Positions 41,607 to 50,763 of a stretch of 64,000 bases of DNA are shown here, piece by piece. Every line of letters starts with the position of its first letter. Within the stretch, counting starts at the first letter, position 1. The stretch comes from an uncultured Eudoraea sp. (GTDB lineage Bacteria; Bacteroidota; Bacteroidia; Flavobacteriales; Flavobacteriaceae): positions 124,001 to 188,000 of the forward strand of contig NZ_CANLGX010000004.1 in NCBI RefSeq assembly GCF_947490415.1, read 5' to 3'. The notes under the pieces were generated by a model, which was not told where the DNA came from, ran no database searches, and worked only from the letters and a program-made list of their open reading frames with translations. A program made the translations under genes and the position numbers.

Positions 41607-43055
41607 ATGAATCGTATAAAATTTAAACTTTTTCTCTTAATCTGTTTTTTTTACCTCAACACCAGTGCTCAAGAGAGTAAAAAGGACTATTCCGAGGCCT
41701 TTAAAATTATTGAGGTCTGGTTAGATGCTCAAAAAGATTACGAAAAACTCCCGGGCATTTCTGCGGCAATAATCAAGGATCAGGAAATTATTTGGTCCGG
41801 TGCATTTGGCAAAGCAAATATTGAAGCAGATGTCAATACCGAAACAACTACCATTTGCAGTATCTGTTCTATTTCAAAATTATTTACCGCAACTGCCATT
41901 ATGAAGTTATATGATGAAGGTAAGCTGCGTTTGGACGATAAAGTGAGTGATCTTTTGCCCTGGTATAATCTTGATCAGAAATATTCAGAAAGCGGCCCTA
42001 TTACAGTACGTAATTTATTGACCCATTCCTCTGGTTTACCAAGAGAGGCTAATTTTCCCTATTGGACAGGCCCTGATTTTCCATTTCCCTCGAAGGAGGC
42101 AATAAAAAAGGAATTAGGCAATCAGGAAACTTTATACCCGGCATCGACCTATTTTCAATATAGCAATCTGGGTCTTACCCTGTTGGGAGAAATTGTGGAA
42201 CAGGTGGCAGGGGTATCTTATACTGAATACGTTGAAGAGCATATCATAAAACCCCTTCAGCTTAATGATACAAGAACACAACTCCCTGAAAATTTATATG
42301 GCAGTCAATTGGCTATAGGCTATTCATCTTTAAACAGGGAGGGACAGCGTAAAAAGGTAAAGCTGTTCCAGGCAAATGGAATCACCGCCGCTGCAGGATT
42401 CTCATCCAATGTATTGGACTTGGGTAAATTTGCCTCCTGGCAATTTCGCTTACTCGATTCAACAATTACAGAAATAATAAAACCATCAACCTTAAAATAT
42501 ATGCAACAGGTACACTGGACTGATCCGGATTGGAAAACTACCTGGGGGTTAGGTTTTGCAGTTTCTAAAGGCAGTGACGACACAAAATGGGTTTCCCATG
42601 GTGGAAGTTGCCCGGGCTATAGATCTGGTATACAGTTAAATCCAAAATCTAAAATGGCTTATGCTGTCATGATTAATGCTAATGGCACAAACCCCCATAA
42701 ATATGCCATGGAAATGCATGCTATTCTCAATAAGGTGAAAGAAGAATCTAAAAATGGTAAAGTAATTACAACTTCAAAAAAGGATATGAAAGAATATACC
42801 GGTTATTACAGCAACCAACCATGGGGAAGTGAAAGTTATATTTCAAGCTGGGAAGGAAAGCTGGTTATGTTAAGGCTTCCCTCCCAATCACCTGCCAAAT
42901 CCATGACTTTCCTTAAGTATGTGGAGGGAGATAGTTTTCAAAAAATAAGAAAAGACGAAGAGCCCGGAGAGATGATAGTTTTTGAACGGGATGAAACCGG
43001 GAAGATTACCAAATACAGTCAACATGGGAACTACTCTAATAAAATAAGAAACTAA
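41607..43055 (+). CDS. Class C beta-lactamase-fold serine hydrolase
   Basis: A 482-residue exported protein (signal peptide ending NTSAQ). Active-site motifs of the penicillin-binding / class C family: S88-I-S-K91 (SxxK), YSNLG (YxN) and HGG in VSHGGSCPGYRSG. C-terminal 110 residues form an extra domain (KEYTGYYSNQPWGSESY). Such proteins are esterases, D-aminopeptidases or peptidases more often than antibiotic-destroying enzymes. Its TAA stop shares one base with the ATG of the DUF3500 gene, indicating coupled translation. Confidence 0.92.
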   Translation: MNRIKFKLFLLICFFYLNTSAQESKKDYSEAFKIIEVWLDAQKDYEKLPGISAAIIKDQEIIWSGAFGKANIEADVNTETTTICSICSISKLFTATAIMKLYDEGKLRLDDKVSDLLPWYNLDQKYSESGPITVRNLLTHSSGLPREANFPYWTGPDFPFPSKEAIKKELGNQETLYPASTYFQYSNLGLTLLGEIVEQVAGVSYTEYVEEHIIKPLQLNDTRTQLPENLYGSQLAIGYSSLNREGQRKKVKLFQANGITAAAGFSSNVLDLGKFASWQFRLLDSTITEIIKPSTLKYMQQVHWTDPDWKTTWGLGFAVSKGSDDTKWVSHGGSCPGYRSGIQLNPKSKMAYAVMINANGTNPHKYAMEMHAILNKVKEESKNGKVITTSKKDMKEYTGYYSNQPWGSESYISSWEGKLVMLRLPSQSPAKSMTFLKYVEGDSFQKIRKDEEPGEMIVFERDETGKITKYSQHGNYSNKIRN

Positions 43056-44077
43056 TGAAATTTAAATCATTTTTTTTACTGCTTGGATGCAGCCTCTTTT
43101 GTGCCAGCGTATCCTCACAAGAACTCAATTTACTGGCAACAAAATTTTTAAACACGCTTGATCCGGAATTAAAGTCAAAAACAGTTTTTGCTCTGGATGA
43201 CGAAGAACGGTTGAATTTTAATTTTGTCCCTATAGTACGAAAAGGCCCTACTTTTCATGACTTCAATGATGAACAAAAAGAGGCCGCTATGGCGCTGCTC
43301 AGAGCTTCCCTGAGTGCAGAGGGGTTTCGAAAAACAAAAGAGATCATAGAACTGGAAAATGTTTTGCGGGAGATTGAAAGCGGTAAATTCCAAATGGCAG
43401 ATGGCTCGCGTCGTGATCCACTCAATTATCACTTTTGCGTATTTAATGACCCCGCAACCGAGCAGTTTTGGGGTTGGCGATTTGAAGGGCATCATATTTC
43501 CTTTAATTTTGTTGGCTCAAAGGGTAAGATTGTGGCCTCTACTCCATCGTTTCTTGGATCCAACCCGGCCATAGTTCTCGAAGGTAACCTAAAAGGCAGG
43601 GAGGTTTTAAAATTGGAGAGTGAATTGGGTTTTGCATTGGTAAATTCCCTTTCAAAAGAACAGTTAGCTAAAGCGCTCTTTTCTGAAGAAGCACCCAGGG
43701 AAATTATCACCACTAATAAACAGGAAGTGACCAATCTTGATCCATGGGGTATTTCTTATTCAGATTTAAATCAGGACCAGAAAAAAGCTTTTGAAAAATT
43801 ACTCCTGGTTTATTTGAACAATTATGAATCCGGATTTTCTAAATCTCTTTTAGACAAGATAAATGCCTCAGGGATGGATAAGCTCTCATTTGCATGGGCA
43901 GGCAGTTTAGTGCCAGGAAAGGGCCATTACTACAGAATACAAAGCCCCGTGATTTTAATAGAATATGACAATACACAAAATAATGCCAATCATGTGCATA
44001 CGGCAGTAAGGGATCTTACGAATGATTTTGGGAGGGATCTTCTGAAAGAACATTATAGTGAAAGCCACAAACATTAA
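43055..44077 (+). CDS. DUF3500 exported protein
   Basis: A 340-residue protein with signal peptide MKFKSFFLLLGCSLFCASVSSQ. Family marks of DUF3500: DPLNYHFCVFNDPATEQFWGWRFEGHHISFNF, FLGSNPAIV, AWAGSLVPGKGHYYRIQSPVILIEYDN and NHVHTAVRDLTNDFGRDLLKEHY. Conserved W/H-rich segments (GWRFEGHH, NHVHT) could bind a metal or carbohydrate, but function is unknown. Start overlaps the serine hydrolase stop by 1 bp (TAATG). A GWRFEGHH-type core is also seen in related secreted proteins of Planctomycetes by general family knowledge. Confidence 0.88.
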   Translation: MKFKSFFLLLGCSLFCASVSSQELNLLATKFLNTLDPELKSKTVFALDDEERLNFNFVPIVRKGPTFHDFNDEQKEAAMALLRASLSAEGFRKTKEIIELENVLREIESGKFQMADGSRRDPLNYHFCVFNDPATEQFWGWRFEGHHISFNFVGSKGKIVASTPSFLGSNPAIVLEGNLKGREVLKLESELGFALVNSLSKEQLAKALFSEEAPREIITTNKQEVTNLDPWGISYSDLNQDQKKAFEKLLLVYLNNYESGFSKSLLDKINASGMDKLSFAWAGSLVPGKGHYYRIQSPVILIEYDNTQNNANHVHTAVRDLTNDFGRDLLKEHYSESHKH

Positions 44078-44140
44078 TAGGTAGTCATATAAATTGGATC
44101 GAATTAAAAGACTTTAAGTAGATAACTAAAATTAAAAGTG

Positions 44141-44185
44141 GCTTAGACAAATGGGCATCCATACTTTTTAATGCCCAATCTAAGC
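44141..44185. repeat. Bipartite inverted repeat downstream of DUF3500 gene
   Basis: Outer stem GCTTAGA / TCTAAGC and inner stem TGGGCAT / ATGCCCA, 14 paired positions with a small internal loop and a 12-base apical loop. No T tract follows. It lies in the 259-bp spacer between two gene groups. Confidence 0.7.
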
Positions 44186-44246
44186 GTAAATAGCAACAAA
44201 CTATACAGTTTTATTTTTAGACTATTTCAACAAACATAGAATTTAC

Positions 44247-44254
44247 TATCTTTA
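44247..44254 (+). promoter_or_regulatory. -7 element for first TPR gene
   Basis: TATCTTTA matches TAnnTTTG but for the last base. The predicted leader of about 80 bases has GGAA..GCATA (44257-44268) able to pair with TATGCTTCC (44306-44314). Confidence 0.4.
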
Positions 44255-44336
44255 AAGGAAGTTGCATAGCGTTTTACGGCCCATCCTTTCGCTTACACAT
44301 ATACATATGCTTCCTGCGTATTAAACTTGTTTTATA

Positions 44337-46019
44337 ATGAAAACTCAAGACATTCTGTATCTAGGTATATTGATTTTATGTGTACTTAGCTTCACGAATT
44401 GCAAAAAGAATCCGAGACCTAATCCTGAATTGGCATCAATAGGCCTTTTCAGAGGAGACCTTGCCCTATGTGGCAGCGGACAGTTTGGAGAGGTGAGTTT
44501 TTCCCTCGCCTGTGATTATGAAACTCGTGCCGACTTTGATCTTGCGGTTTCTTTATTGCATTCCTTTGAATATGTTGAAGCAGAAAAGGCCTTTGTAAAT
44601 ATAATTGATAAGGATCCGGAATGCGCCATGGCCTATTGGGGCGTAGCAATGAGTAATTTCCACCCCTTGTGGTCTCCTCCTAGTAGGGAAGAACTCCAAA
44701 AAGGCTCTAAAATTCTTAAAATAGCAGCGACAATTCCAAAATCTGAGCGCTCCGGAGAATATCTGGATGCCATAAATGCCTTTTATACTGATTGGGAAAC
44801 CTTAGATCACAGTATCAGAATAAAACGCTTTGAATCTGAAATGGAACAAATCTTTAAGGCCTATCCCGATGATAAAGAGGCAGCAATTTTTTATGCACTG
44901 GCATTAAAGGCCGCTGCAGACATAACTGATAAAAATTATACTAATGAAAGAAAGGCAGGTGCTATACTGGAAGCCTTATTTCCAGATCAGCCAGATCATC
45001 CCGGGATTGCGCATTATATTATTCACAATTACGACAATCCTGTACTTGCAGAAATGGCATTGCCAACGGCCAGAAGGTATGCGGAAATTGCACCGGCTTC
45101 AGCTCATGCCCAACATATGCCTTCACATATCTTTACGCGATTGGGTTTATGGGAGGAATCAATTGATTCTAACCTAAACTCTACTTCTTCCGCAGTATGT
45201 TATGCATCTTCGATAGATGAAAATGCCCATTGGGATGAAGAAGTTCACGGCATGGGTTATTTAGTTTATGCCTATTTGCAAAAAGGAGATAACGATAAAG
45301 CCCAAGAACAATTCACATATCTTCAAGGTTTTGAAAAGGTGTTTCCGGCTAATTTCAAAATAGCATATACCACCGCAGCAATACCCTCAAGAATTGCACT
45401 TGAAAATAGAGATTGGGCCGCGGCGGCAGAACTTCAATTACCACTAATCGATATTGTTCCCTGGGATAAATTTCCATGGGAAAGATCTATTATGAATTTT
45501 TCTAAGGCCCTTGGAGCTGTTCATCTGGGCGACACTTTTTCTGCCAAAAATGAATTGAAAACCTTGAAATCAAATCGTCAGGAGTTAGTAGCACTTGGTG
45601 ATGACTATAAGGCCAACCAGGTAGAAATTCAAATTAATACTGTCCAGGCCTGGCTATACATGGCCGAAGGACAAAACAAACAGGCCTTGTCATTAATGCA
45701 AAAAGTAGTGGAGATGGAAGCTAATACTGCCAAACATCCTGTTACACCGGGTGAGGTTTTACCCGCTGTTGAGTTATTTGGTGATATGCTTCTTACCTTG
45801 GGCAATTCTGAGGGAGCACTCGAGGCCTACGAATTAGATCTAAAAACGCATCCCAACAGATTTAATGCGTTATATGGAGCTGCAGTAGCAGCCAAAGAAA
45901 GTGGGAATAATGAAAAAACGGCCTTCTATTTTGAAAAATTACTGGAGATTTCCTCATCAAACAGTGATCGTACCGAACTGGAAGAAGCTAAAAAATTCTT
46001 GAATGGTTATGAATCCTGA
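44337..46019 (+). CDS. Histidine-rich TPR lipoprotein
   Basis: A 560-residue lipoprotein (lipobox SFTNC, C22) of helical TPR-type repeats: AEKAFVNIIDKDPECAMAYWGVAMSNFHP, AKNELKTLKSNRQ, ALEAYELDLKTHPNRFNALYGAA. A compact histidine cluster is conserved with the next gene's product: HPGIAHYIIH (H221, H226, H230), then AHAQHMPSHIF (H257, H260, H264), plus H298 and H304. TPRs alone would not require these, so a metal site or enzymatic role is plausible but unproven. It is 65 bp upstream of its paralogue and in one run with SCO and SMP-30-like genes. Confidence 0.8.
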   Translation: MKTQDILYLGILILCVLSFTNCKKNPRPNPELASIGLFRGDLALCGSGQFGEVSFSLACDYETRADFDLAVSLLHSFEYVEAEKAFVNIIDKDPECAMAYWGVAMSNFHPLWSPPSREELQKGSKILKIAATIPKSERSGEYLDAINAFYTDWETLDHSIRIKRFESEMEQIFKAYPDDKEAAIFYALALKAAADITDKNYTNERKAGAILEALFPDQPDHPGIAHYIIHNYDNPVLAEMALPTARRYAEIAPASAHAQHMPSHIFTRLGLWEESIDSNLNSTSSAVCYASSIDENAHWDEEVHGMGYLVYAYLQKGDNDKAQEQFTYLQGFEKVFPANFKIAYTTAAIPSRIALENRDWAAAAELQLPLIDIVPWDKFPWERSIMNFSKALGAVHLGDTFSAKNELKTLKSNRQELVALGDDYKANQVEIQINTVQAWLYMAEGQNKQALSLMQKVVEMEANTAKHPVTPGEVLPAVELFGDMLLTLGNSEGALEAYELDLKTHPNRFNALYGAAVAAKESGNNEKTAFYFEKLLEISSSNSDRTELEEAKKFLNGYES

Positions 46020-46084
46020 TGCTATTTTGATCGTAGGTATTCATAAAAATAAGTAAAACTCAACTCAAATAAATAACAACAATC

Positions 46085-47815
46085 ATGAAAACAAAATCCG
46101 GCCTTATCATTGTCGCAATTGGGTTACTTGCCCTCGTTTATTTTTTACCTGGTCAGATGGGTGAAAAAAAACTGGATCATTCACAAAAAGCTTCTTTCTA
46201 CTCTATCAAATGTACAGTTGCTAAATATTTATTAAGCGATGTGGACACCACACAACAGATATCACCCTTATTCGAAAACCTTGGGAATCTTAGTTTTCCC
46301 ATAACCACATCCAAAGAAATGGCGCAAACTTTCTTTAATCAGGGTTTAAGACTTACCTATGCTTTTAATCATGCAGAAGCACACCGCTCTTTTATGGAAG
46401 CATCCAGACTGGATCCGAATTCTGCCATGACTTATTGGGGGCAAGCCTATGCATTGGGGCCTAACATAAATGATCAATTGCCGCCAGACGAGCGTAAGGA
46501 GAAATATAATGAAGCAATGGCAAAAGCCAAAAAACTGGCTGCCACTGCCAGTCCGAAAGAACAGGCATTAATTAATGCACTTACATCCAGATACAGTACT
46601 GACCTTACCAAGGATGTAGCAGAATTGAATATGGCTTATATGAATGCCATGACCGAAGTAGTAAAGGAATTTCCTGAGGATTCGAATATTCAAACACTCT
46701 ATGCAGCGTCTGTCATGAATACGGTACCGTGGAATTATTGGGATAAAGATGGGAACCCCTCCCCTAATATTGCCGAGGCAAAGGCCGCATTGGAAAAAGC
46801 CATGGAAATTAATCCGGATAATCCCGGGGCGCATCACTATTATATTCATATGGTTGAACTCCCAACACCGGATCTTGCGGTGCCTAGCGCAGATAAATTG
46901 GCTTCTCTTATGCCTGCTGCCGGCCATATTGTTCATATGCCCTCTCATATCTATATAAGAGTTGGCCGTTATCTTGATGCCGTAAAAATTAATCAGGCCG
47001 CTATTTTGGCGGATGAGGATTATATTTCACAATGTTATTCCCAGGGCCTTTATCCCCTTGGATATTATCCGCATAATATCCATTTCCTATGGTCTGCGGC
47101 AAGTTTATTAGGCGCCAGCGATATAGCTATTGATGCTGCCAAAAAAACGGCTGAAAAAGTACCCACAGGGGAATTAATAACACTTCCCTTTTTGCAGGAT
47201 TTTGCATCTACGCCAATGCTGGCCTATGTTCGTTTTGGTAAATGGAATGAGATATTGACTATCCCGGCTCCAAATCCGGAGATTAAGCATGTAAATCTTA
47301 TGAGGCACTATGCCCGTGGCATAGCCTTTGTCCGAAAAAACAATGCGAAAGAAGCCCAAGAAGAGCTGGATGCTCTTGCGTCCCTTAAGGAGGATCCGGA
47401 ACTGGAAAACCTCGTAGCTACAGCCAATAATAACTCCGCCTCGATTGCGCGTATAGCATATGAGGTAGTTGCCGGAGAATTGGCATCACTAAATGGCAAT
47501 CTACCAAAAGCAATTGAACATTTACAAAATGCAGTATCCCTGGAAGACAAACTGGTCTATACCGAGCCTGCGGCATGGCATGTACCCACACGCCAAAACC
47601 TGGGCGCAGTATTACTAAAAGCCAAAAAATACAATGAGGCTGAAATTATTTACAAAGAAGACCTGGAAGTATTAAGGCAAAACGGATGGTCGCTTATGGG
47701 TTTATATAAAAGTCTGTTAGCCCAGGGCAAAATGGATGAGGCAACACTAATTAAAGCCGAATATGACAAAGCATGGGAGAATGCTGATATTGAAATAGAC
47801 ACTTCCGTACTCTGA
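46085..47815 (+). CDS. Histidine-rich TPR protein, paralogue of preceding gene
   Basis: A 576-residue protein with an N-terminal membrane anchor or signal (LIIVAIGLLALVYFLP) and no clear lipobox. TPR-like units include FNHAEAHRSFMEASRLDPNSAMTYWGQA. Shared motifs with the preceding protein: AMTYWGQA versus AMAYWGVA, NPGAHHYYIHMVE versus HPGIAHYIIHNYD, and GHIVHMPSHIY versus AHAQHMPSHIF (H281, H284, H288). H96, H100, H330 and H333 are further candidates. The family is widespread but functionally uncharacterised. It is followed after 62 bp by a SCO gene. Confidence 0.8.
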   Translation: MKTKSGLIIVAIGLLALVYFLPGQMGEKKLDHSQKASFYSIKCTVAKYLLSDVDTTQQISPLFENLGNLSFPITTSKEMAQTFFNQGLRLTYAFNHAEAHRSFMEASRLDPNSAMTYWGQAYALGPNINDQLPPDERKEKYNEAMAKAKKLAATASPKEQALINALTSRYSTDLTKDVAELNMAYMNAMTEVVKEFPEDSNIQTLYAASVMNTVPWNYWDKDGNPSPNIAEAKAALEKAMEINPDNPGAHHYYIHMVELPTPDLAVPSADKLASLMPAAGHIVHMPSHIYIRVGRYLDAVKINQAAILADEDYISQCYSQGLYPLGYYPHNIHFLWSAASLLGASDIAIDAAKKTAEKVPTGELITLPFLQDFASTPMLAYVRFGKWNEILTIPAPNPEIKHVNLMRHYARGIAFVRKNNAKEAQEELDALASLKEDPELENLVATANNNSASIARIAYEVVAGELASLNGNLPKAIEHLQNAVSLEDKLVYTEPAAWHVPTRQNLGAVLLKAKKYNEAEIIYKEDLEVLRQNGWSLMGLYKSLLAQGKMDEATLIKAEYDKAWENADIEIDTSVL

Positions 47816-47877
47816 AAATAGTGGAAGAAGAAGTCAATGAGTTACATTTAGCAGATTAAGTTAATAATACCGAATCA

Positions 47878-48540
47878 TTGCAGACTGAATTTTTTAAAAA
47901 TCCGCATTTAAGGCAGGGGATAATTGTATTTCTTGTACTTACATCCTTATTAATTTTTTTTTCCTATTGGTTGCAGGAAGAACAACCGGGGATTTATAAC
48001 CCTTCAGATTTAAATCCTGCATTGGTAGACCAAAGTTTGCATAAGATTGAGCGAAATCATAAGGTTGCACCATTTGAATTGATTAATCAGAATGGCGATA
48101 CAATTACACAGGAAGATTACAAAAACACAATCTATGTAACGGATTTCTTTTTTACCCGATGCCCTAGTATTTGTCCTGTAATGACTAATAATATGGAAGT
48201 GTTACAGCAGGAATTTATTAGTAATAACGACATAAAGTTACTGTCCATTTCAGTGACTCCGGAGATAGATAGTGTTTCTGTTTTATATAATTATGCTTCT
48301 AAAAATGGTGCCCTAGATACTAAATGGAATATTACCACCGGTAACAAAAAACATATTTATGAACTTGCCCGTAAAAGTTATTTTGCTGTGGTTGATGAGG
48401 GTGATGGCGGTCTGCAGGATTTTATTCATACGCCCAACTTCGTGCTGGTGGACAAAGAAAAACAGATACGAGGTATCTATGACGGCACTAAAGATGAAGA
48501 AATTCAGCGTTTGATTAAAGACATCAGAACCTTACAATAG
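47878..48540 (+). CDS. SCO1/SenC/PrrC family copper chaperone
   Basis: A 220-residue thioredoxin-fold protein with one N-terminal membrane anchor (GIIVFLVLTSLLIFFSYWL). The copper site is complete: CPSIC (C95, C99) and H184 in DFIHTPNFVLVD. SCO proteins load copper into the CuA site of cytochrome oxidase or act as thiol reductases. The frame is closed at 47857-47859 and has no ATG before the thioredoxin domain; TTG at 47878 gives the proper anchor. Placement after two histidine-rich TPR genes suggests a shared metal-related role. Confidence 0.92.
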   Translation: MQTEFFKNPHLRQGIIVFLVLTSLLIFFSYWLQEEQPGIYNPSDLNPALVDQSLHKIERNHKVAPFELINQNGDTITQEDYKNTIYVTDFFFTRCPSICPVMTNNMEVLQQEFISNNDIKLLSISVTPEIDSVSVLYNYASKNGALDTKWNITTGNKKHIYELARKSYFAVVDEGDGGLQDFIHTPNFVLVDKEKQIRGIYDGTKDEEIQRLIKDIRTLQ

Positions 48541-48632
48541 TGGCCGGTATTTTTGGTAACTTGCTTAAAATCCCGGGGGAGACAAATAGCGTTTAATTAA
48601 TTATAACTGGTTTGAGAATCAATTTAGATAAA

Positions 48633-49685
48633 ATGAAAAAAATAGCTTACCTAAGCTGTTTTACAATAGTGGTTCTAATGCTGTCACAATGTAAAACCGA
48701 AAAAAAAGAGCCCTCTGTTACAGGACAGGAAGAACCAAAGGCTGTCACAATATTTGAACAGGGTGAGATTGAAGCCTATGACGAAAGTCTTTGGTCAATA
48801 GTCCCTAAAGAATCCAAAATTGAAGTTATTGCACAAGGGCATGACTGGACTGAAGGCCCGTTATGGTTACCAGATCAGGAAATGTTATTATACACAGACA
48901 TACCCAGAAATGCAGTTTATAGCTGGAAGGAAGGGGAAGAAGCAAAATTGTATCTACAACCTTCAGGGTTTATGGGTGAAAATTTTGAAGGATCAGAACC
49001 AGGGGCTAACGGTTTACTGCTAAATAACGAAGGCAAGTTGGTACTATGCCAACATGGAGATAGGCAGCTTGCACTAATGCAAAGTCCGGTTATGGAACCA
49101 ACAGCCAATTATAAAACACTGGCAAGTGCTTTTAAAGGTAAAAGATTCAATAGCCCAAATGACGCGGTGTACAAAAGTGACGGTGATCTTTATTTTACAG
49201 ATCCTCCTTATGGCCTGCCGCAACGAATGGATGATCCAAACAAAGAACTGGACTATCAGGGGGTTTACAGGCTCAGTCAGGAAGGAGAATTAACCCTTTT
49301 AACCACCGAATTTACAAGACCCAATGGCATTGCCTTTTCTCCGGATGAAAAGAAACTTTATGTGGCGAATTCTGATCCGGAACTTGCTGTTTGGAAAGTA
49401 TTTGATGTTTTGGAGGACGGTTCTATCCGCAATGGTAAACTCTTTTATGATGTAACCGAGCTGGTCCCAAAAGAAAAAGGCCTGCCGGATGGCTTAAAAG
49501 TTGATAATGACGGGAACTTATTTGCTACAGGGCCCGGAGGGGTTTTTATATTCTCACCCGAAGGAAAGGTATTGGGAAAAATAAAAACAGGGCAAGCCAC
49601 TTCAAACTGTGCTTTTAATAAAGAAAAGACTACTTTGTATATTACTGCCGATAGCTACGTTTTAAAAGTAACATTGAAGTCTTAA
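48633..49685 (+). CDS. SMP-30 / gluconolactonase / LRE-like lipoprotein
   Basis: A 350-residue lipoprotein (lipobox LSQC, C20) with a six-bladed propeller of the SMP-30 family: GHDWTEGPLWLPDQEMLLYTDIP, FNSPNDAVYKSDGDLYFTDPPYGLP, FTRPNGIAFSPDEKKLYVAN and LPDGLKVDNDGNLFAT. The E (WTEGP), N (SPND / RPNG) and D (PDGLKVD) residues match the metal-binding site of gluconolactonases, so a lactone hydrolase activity is likely. The ATG at 48633 is preferred over a TTG 21 bp upstream as it gives a clean lipoprotein signal. Monocistronic or last gene of the TPR-SCO run. Confidence 0.92.
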   Translation: MKKIAYLSCFTIVVLMLSQCKTEKKEPSVTGQEEPKAVTIFEQGEIEAYDESLWSIVPKESKIEVIAQGHDWTEGPLWLPDQEMLLYTDIPRNAVYSWKEGEEAKLYLQPSGFMGENFEGSEPGANGLLLNNEGKLVLCQHGDRQLALMQSPVMEPTANYKTLASAFKGKRFNSPNDAVYKSDGDLYFTDPPYGLPQRMDDPNKELDYQGVYRLSQEGELTLLTTEFTRPNGIAFSPDEKKLYVANSDPELAVWKVFDVLEDGSIRNGKLFYDVTELVPKEKGLPDGLKVDNDGNLFATGPGGVFIFSPEGKVLGKIKTGQATSNCAFNKEKTTLYITADSYVLKVTLKS

Positions 49686-49755
49686 CAGTTACTATACATG
49701 CTCCAGATAGTAGATTAAGATATTTTACTCCTTACCAAGTTGAAATACATAATGG

Positions 49756-50697
49756 TTATAAATGGGGCAATTTATCTTGGGCTTCTCTAAATTCCTGTAT
49801 CATATCAGCAATAATTTCGGCTGCAGGTTTAATGTCATGGATAAGCGCAGAAACCTGACCAATTTCCAACTCTCCTTCTTCCATATCACCTTCAAACATG
49901 CCTCGTTTAGCCCTGGCCCTACCCAGCAAATCTTTTAACTCCTCTACTCCATAACCCTGCTCATAGGCCGCCTGAACATCATTGTAAAATTTATTTTTAA
50001 GAAGTCTTACAGGTGCCAGTTCTTTAAGTGTCAAGTGGGTATCTCCTTCTCCGGCCTCTACAACTTTCTCCTTAAACAACTGGTGGGAAGATGCCTCCTC
50101 ACTTGCCACAAATCTGCTTCCTACCTGTACACCATCTGCCCCCAAAATCATAACCGCGAGCATTGCACTACCTGTGGCTATCCCGCCCGCAGCGATAAGG
50201 GGAATATTAATTTTTTCATGAACGGCAGGGATTAGAGTCAGGGTAGTAGTTTCATCCCTTCCATTGTGTCCCCCCGCCTCGAAACCTTCAGCAACTACAG
50301 CGTCAACTCCTGCTTCCTGCGCTTTTAAAGCAAATTTGACACTGCTTACTACATGAACCACGGTAACACCATTTTCTTTTAAATAACTGGTCCATGTCCT
50401 GGGATTACCAGCTGAAGTAAATACGATCTTCACCTTCAATTCTACTATAATTTCCATTAACTTATCTATGTCCGGATAGAGCATAGGTACGTTAACTCCA
50501 AAAGGTTTTTCCGTTGCCTGCTGGCACTTTTGTATATGTTCCCTAAGAACTTCGGGGTACATACTACCTGCACCAATAAGGCCAAGTCCTCCTGCATTGG
50601 ATACTGCGGAGGCAAGCCGCCAGCCGCTTGCCCAAATCATTCCCGCCTGGATAATTGGATACTCAATTCCGAAAAGTGAGGTTATTTTATTTTGCAT
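49756..50697 (-). CDS. Nitronate monooxygenase family flavoprotein
   Basis: A 313-residue TIM-barrel FMN protein: YPIIQAGMIWASGWRLASAVSNAGGLGLIGAG, KPFGVNVPM, GVTVVHVVSS, EGFEAGGHNGRDETTTLTLIP and GGIATGSAMLAVMILGADGVQVGSRF (phosphate-binding). Members oxidise alkyl nitronates such as propionate 3-nitronate; FabK enoyl-ACP reductases share the fold and cannot be fully excluded. GGHNGRDE holds the conserved active-site histidine. It follows mnmA by 66 bp on the minus strand. Confidence 0.9.
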   Translation of the reverse strand: MQNKITSLFGIEYPIIQAGMIWASGWRLASAVSNAGGLGLIGAGSMYPEVLREHIQKCQQATEKPFGVNVPMLYPDIDKLMEIIVELKVKIVFTSAGNPRTWTSYLKENGVTVVHVVSSVKFALKAQEAGVDAVVAEGFEAGGHNGRDETTTLTLIPAVHEKINIPLIAAGGIATGSAMLAVMILGADGVQVGSRFVASEEASSHQLFKEKVVEAGEGDTHLTLKELAPVRLLKNKFYNDVQAAYEQGYGVEELKDLLGRARAKRGMFEGDMEEGELEIGQVSALIHDIKPAAEIIADMIQEFREAQDKLPHL

Positions 50698-50763
50698 ATA
50701 TTTTTAATCAAATCACCAGCGTTAAAATACAGCTATTAAAATACTGATTGTTCTGCAGAGAAA

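Noticed and set aside
41607-43055. Beta-lactamase-fold protein as an antibiotic resistance gene
   Set aside because: SxxK/YxN/HGG fits the broad serine hydrolase family with an added C-terminal domain; nothing points to beta-lactam hydrolysis.
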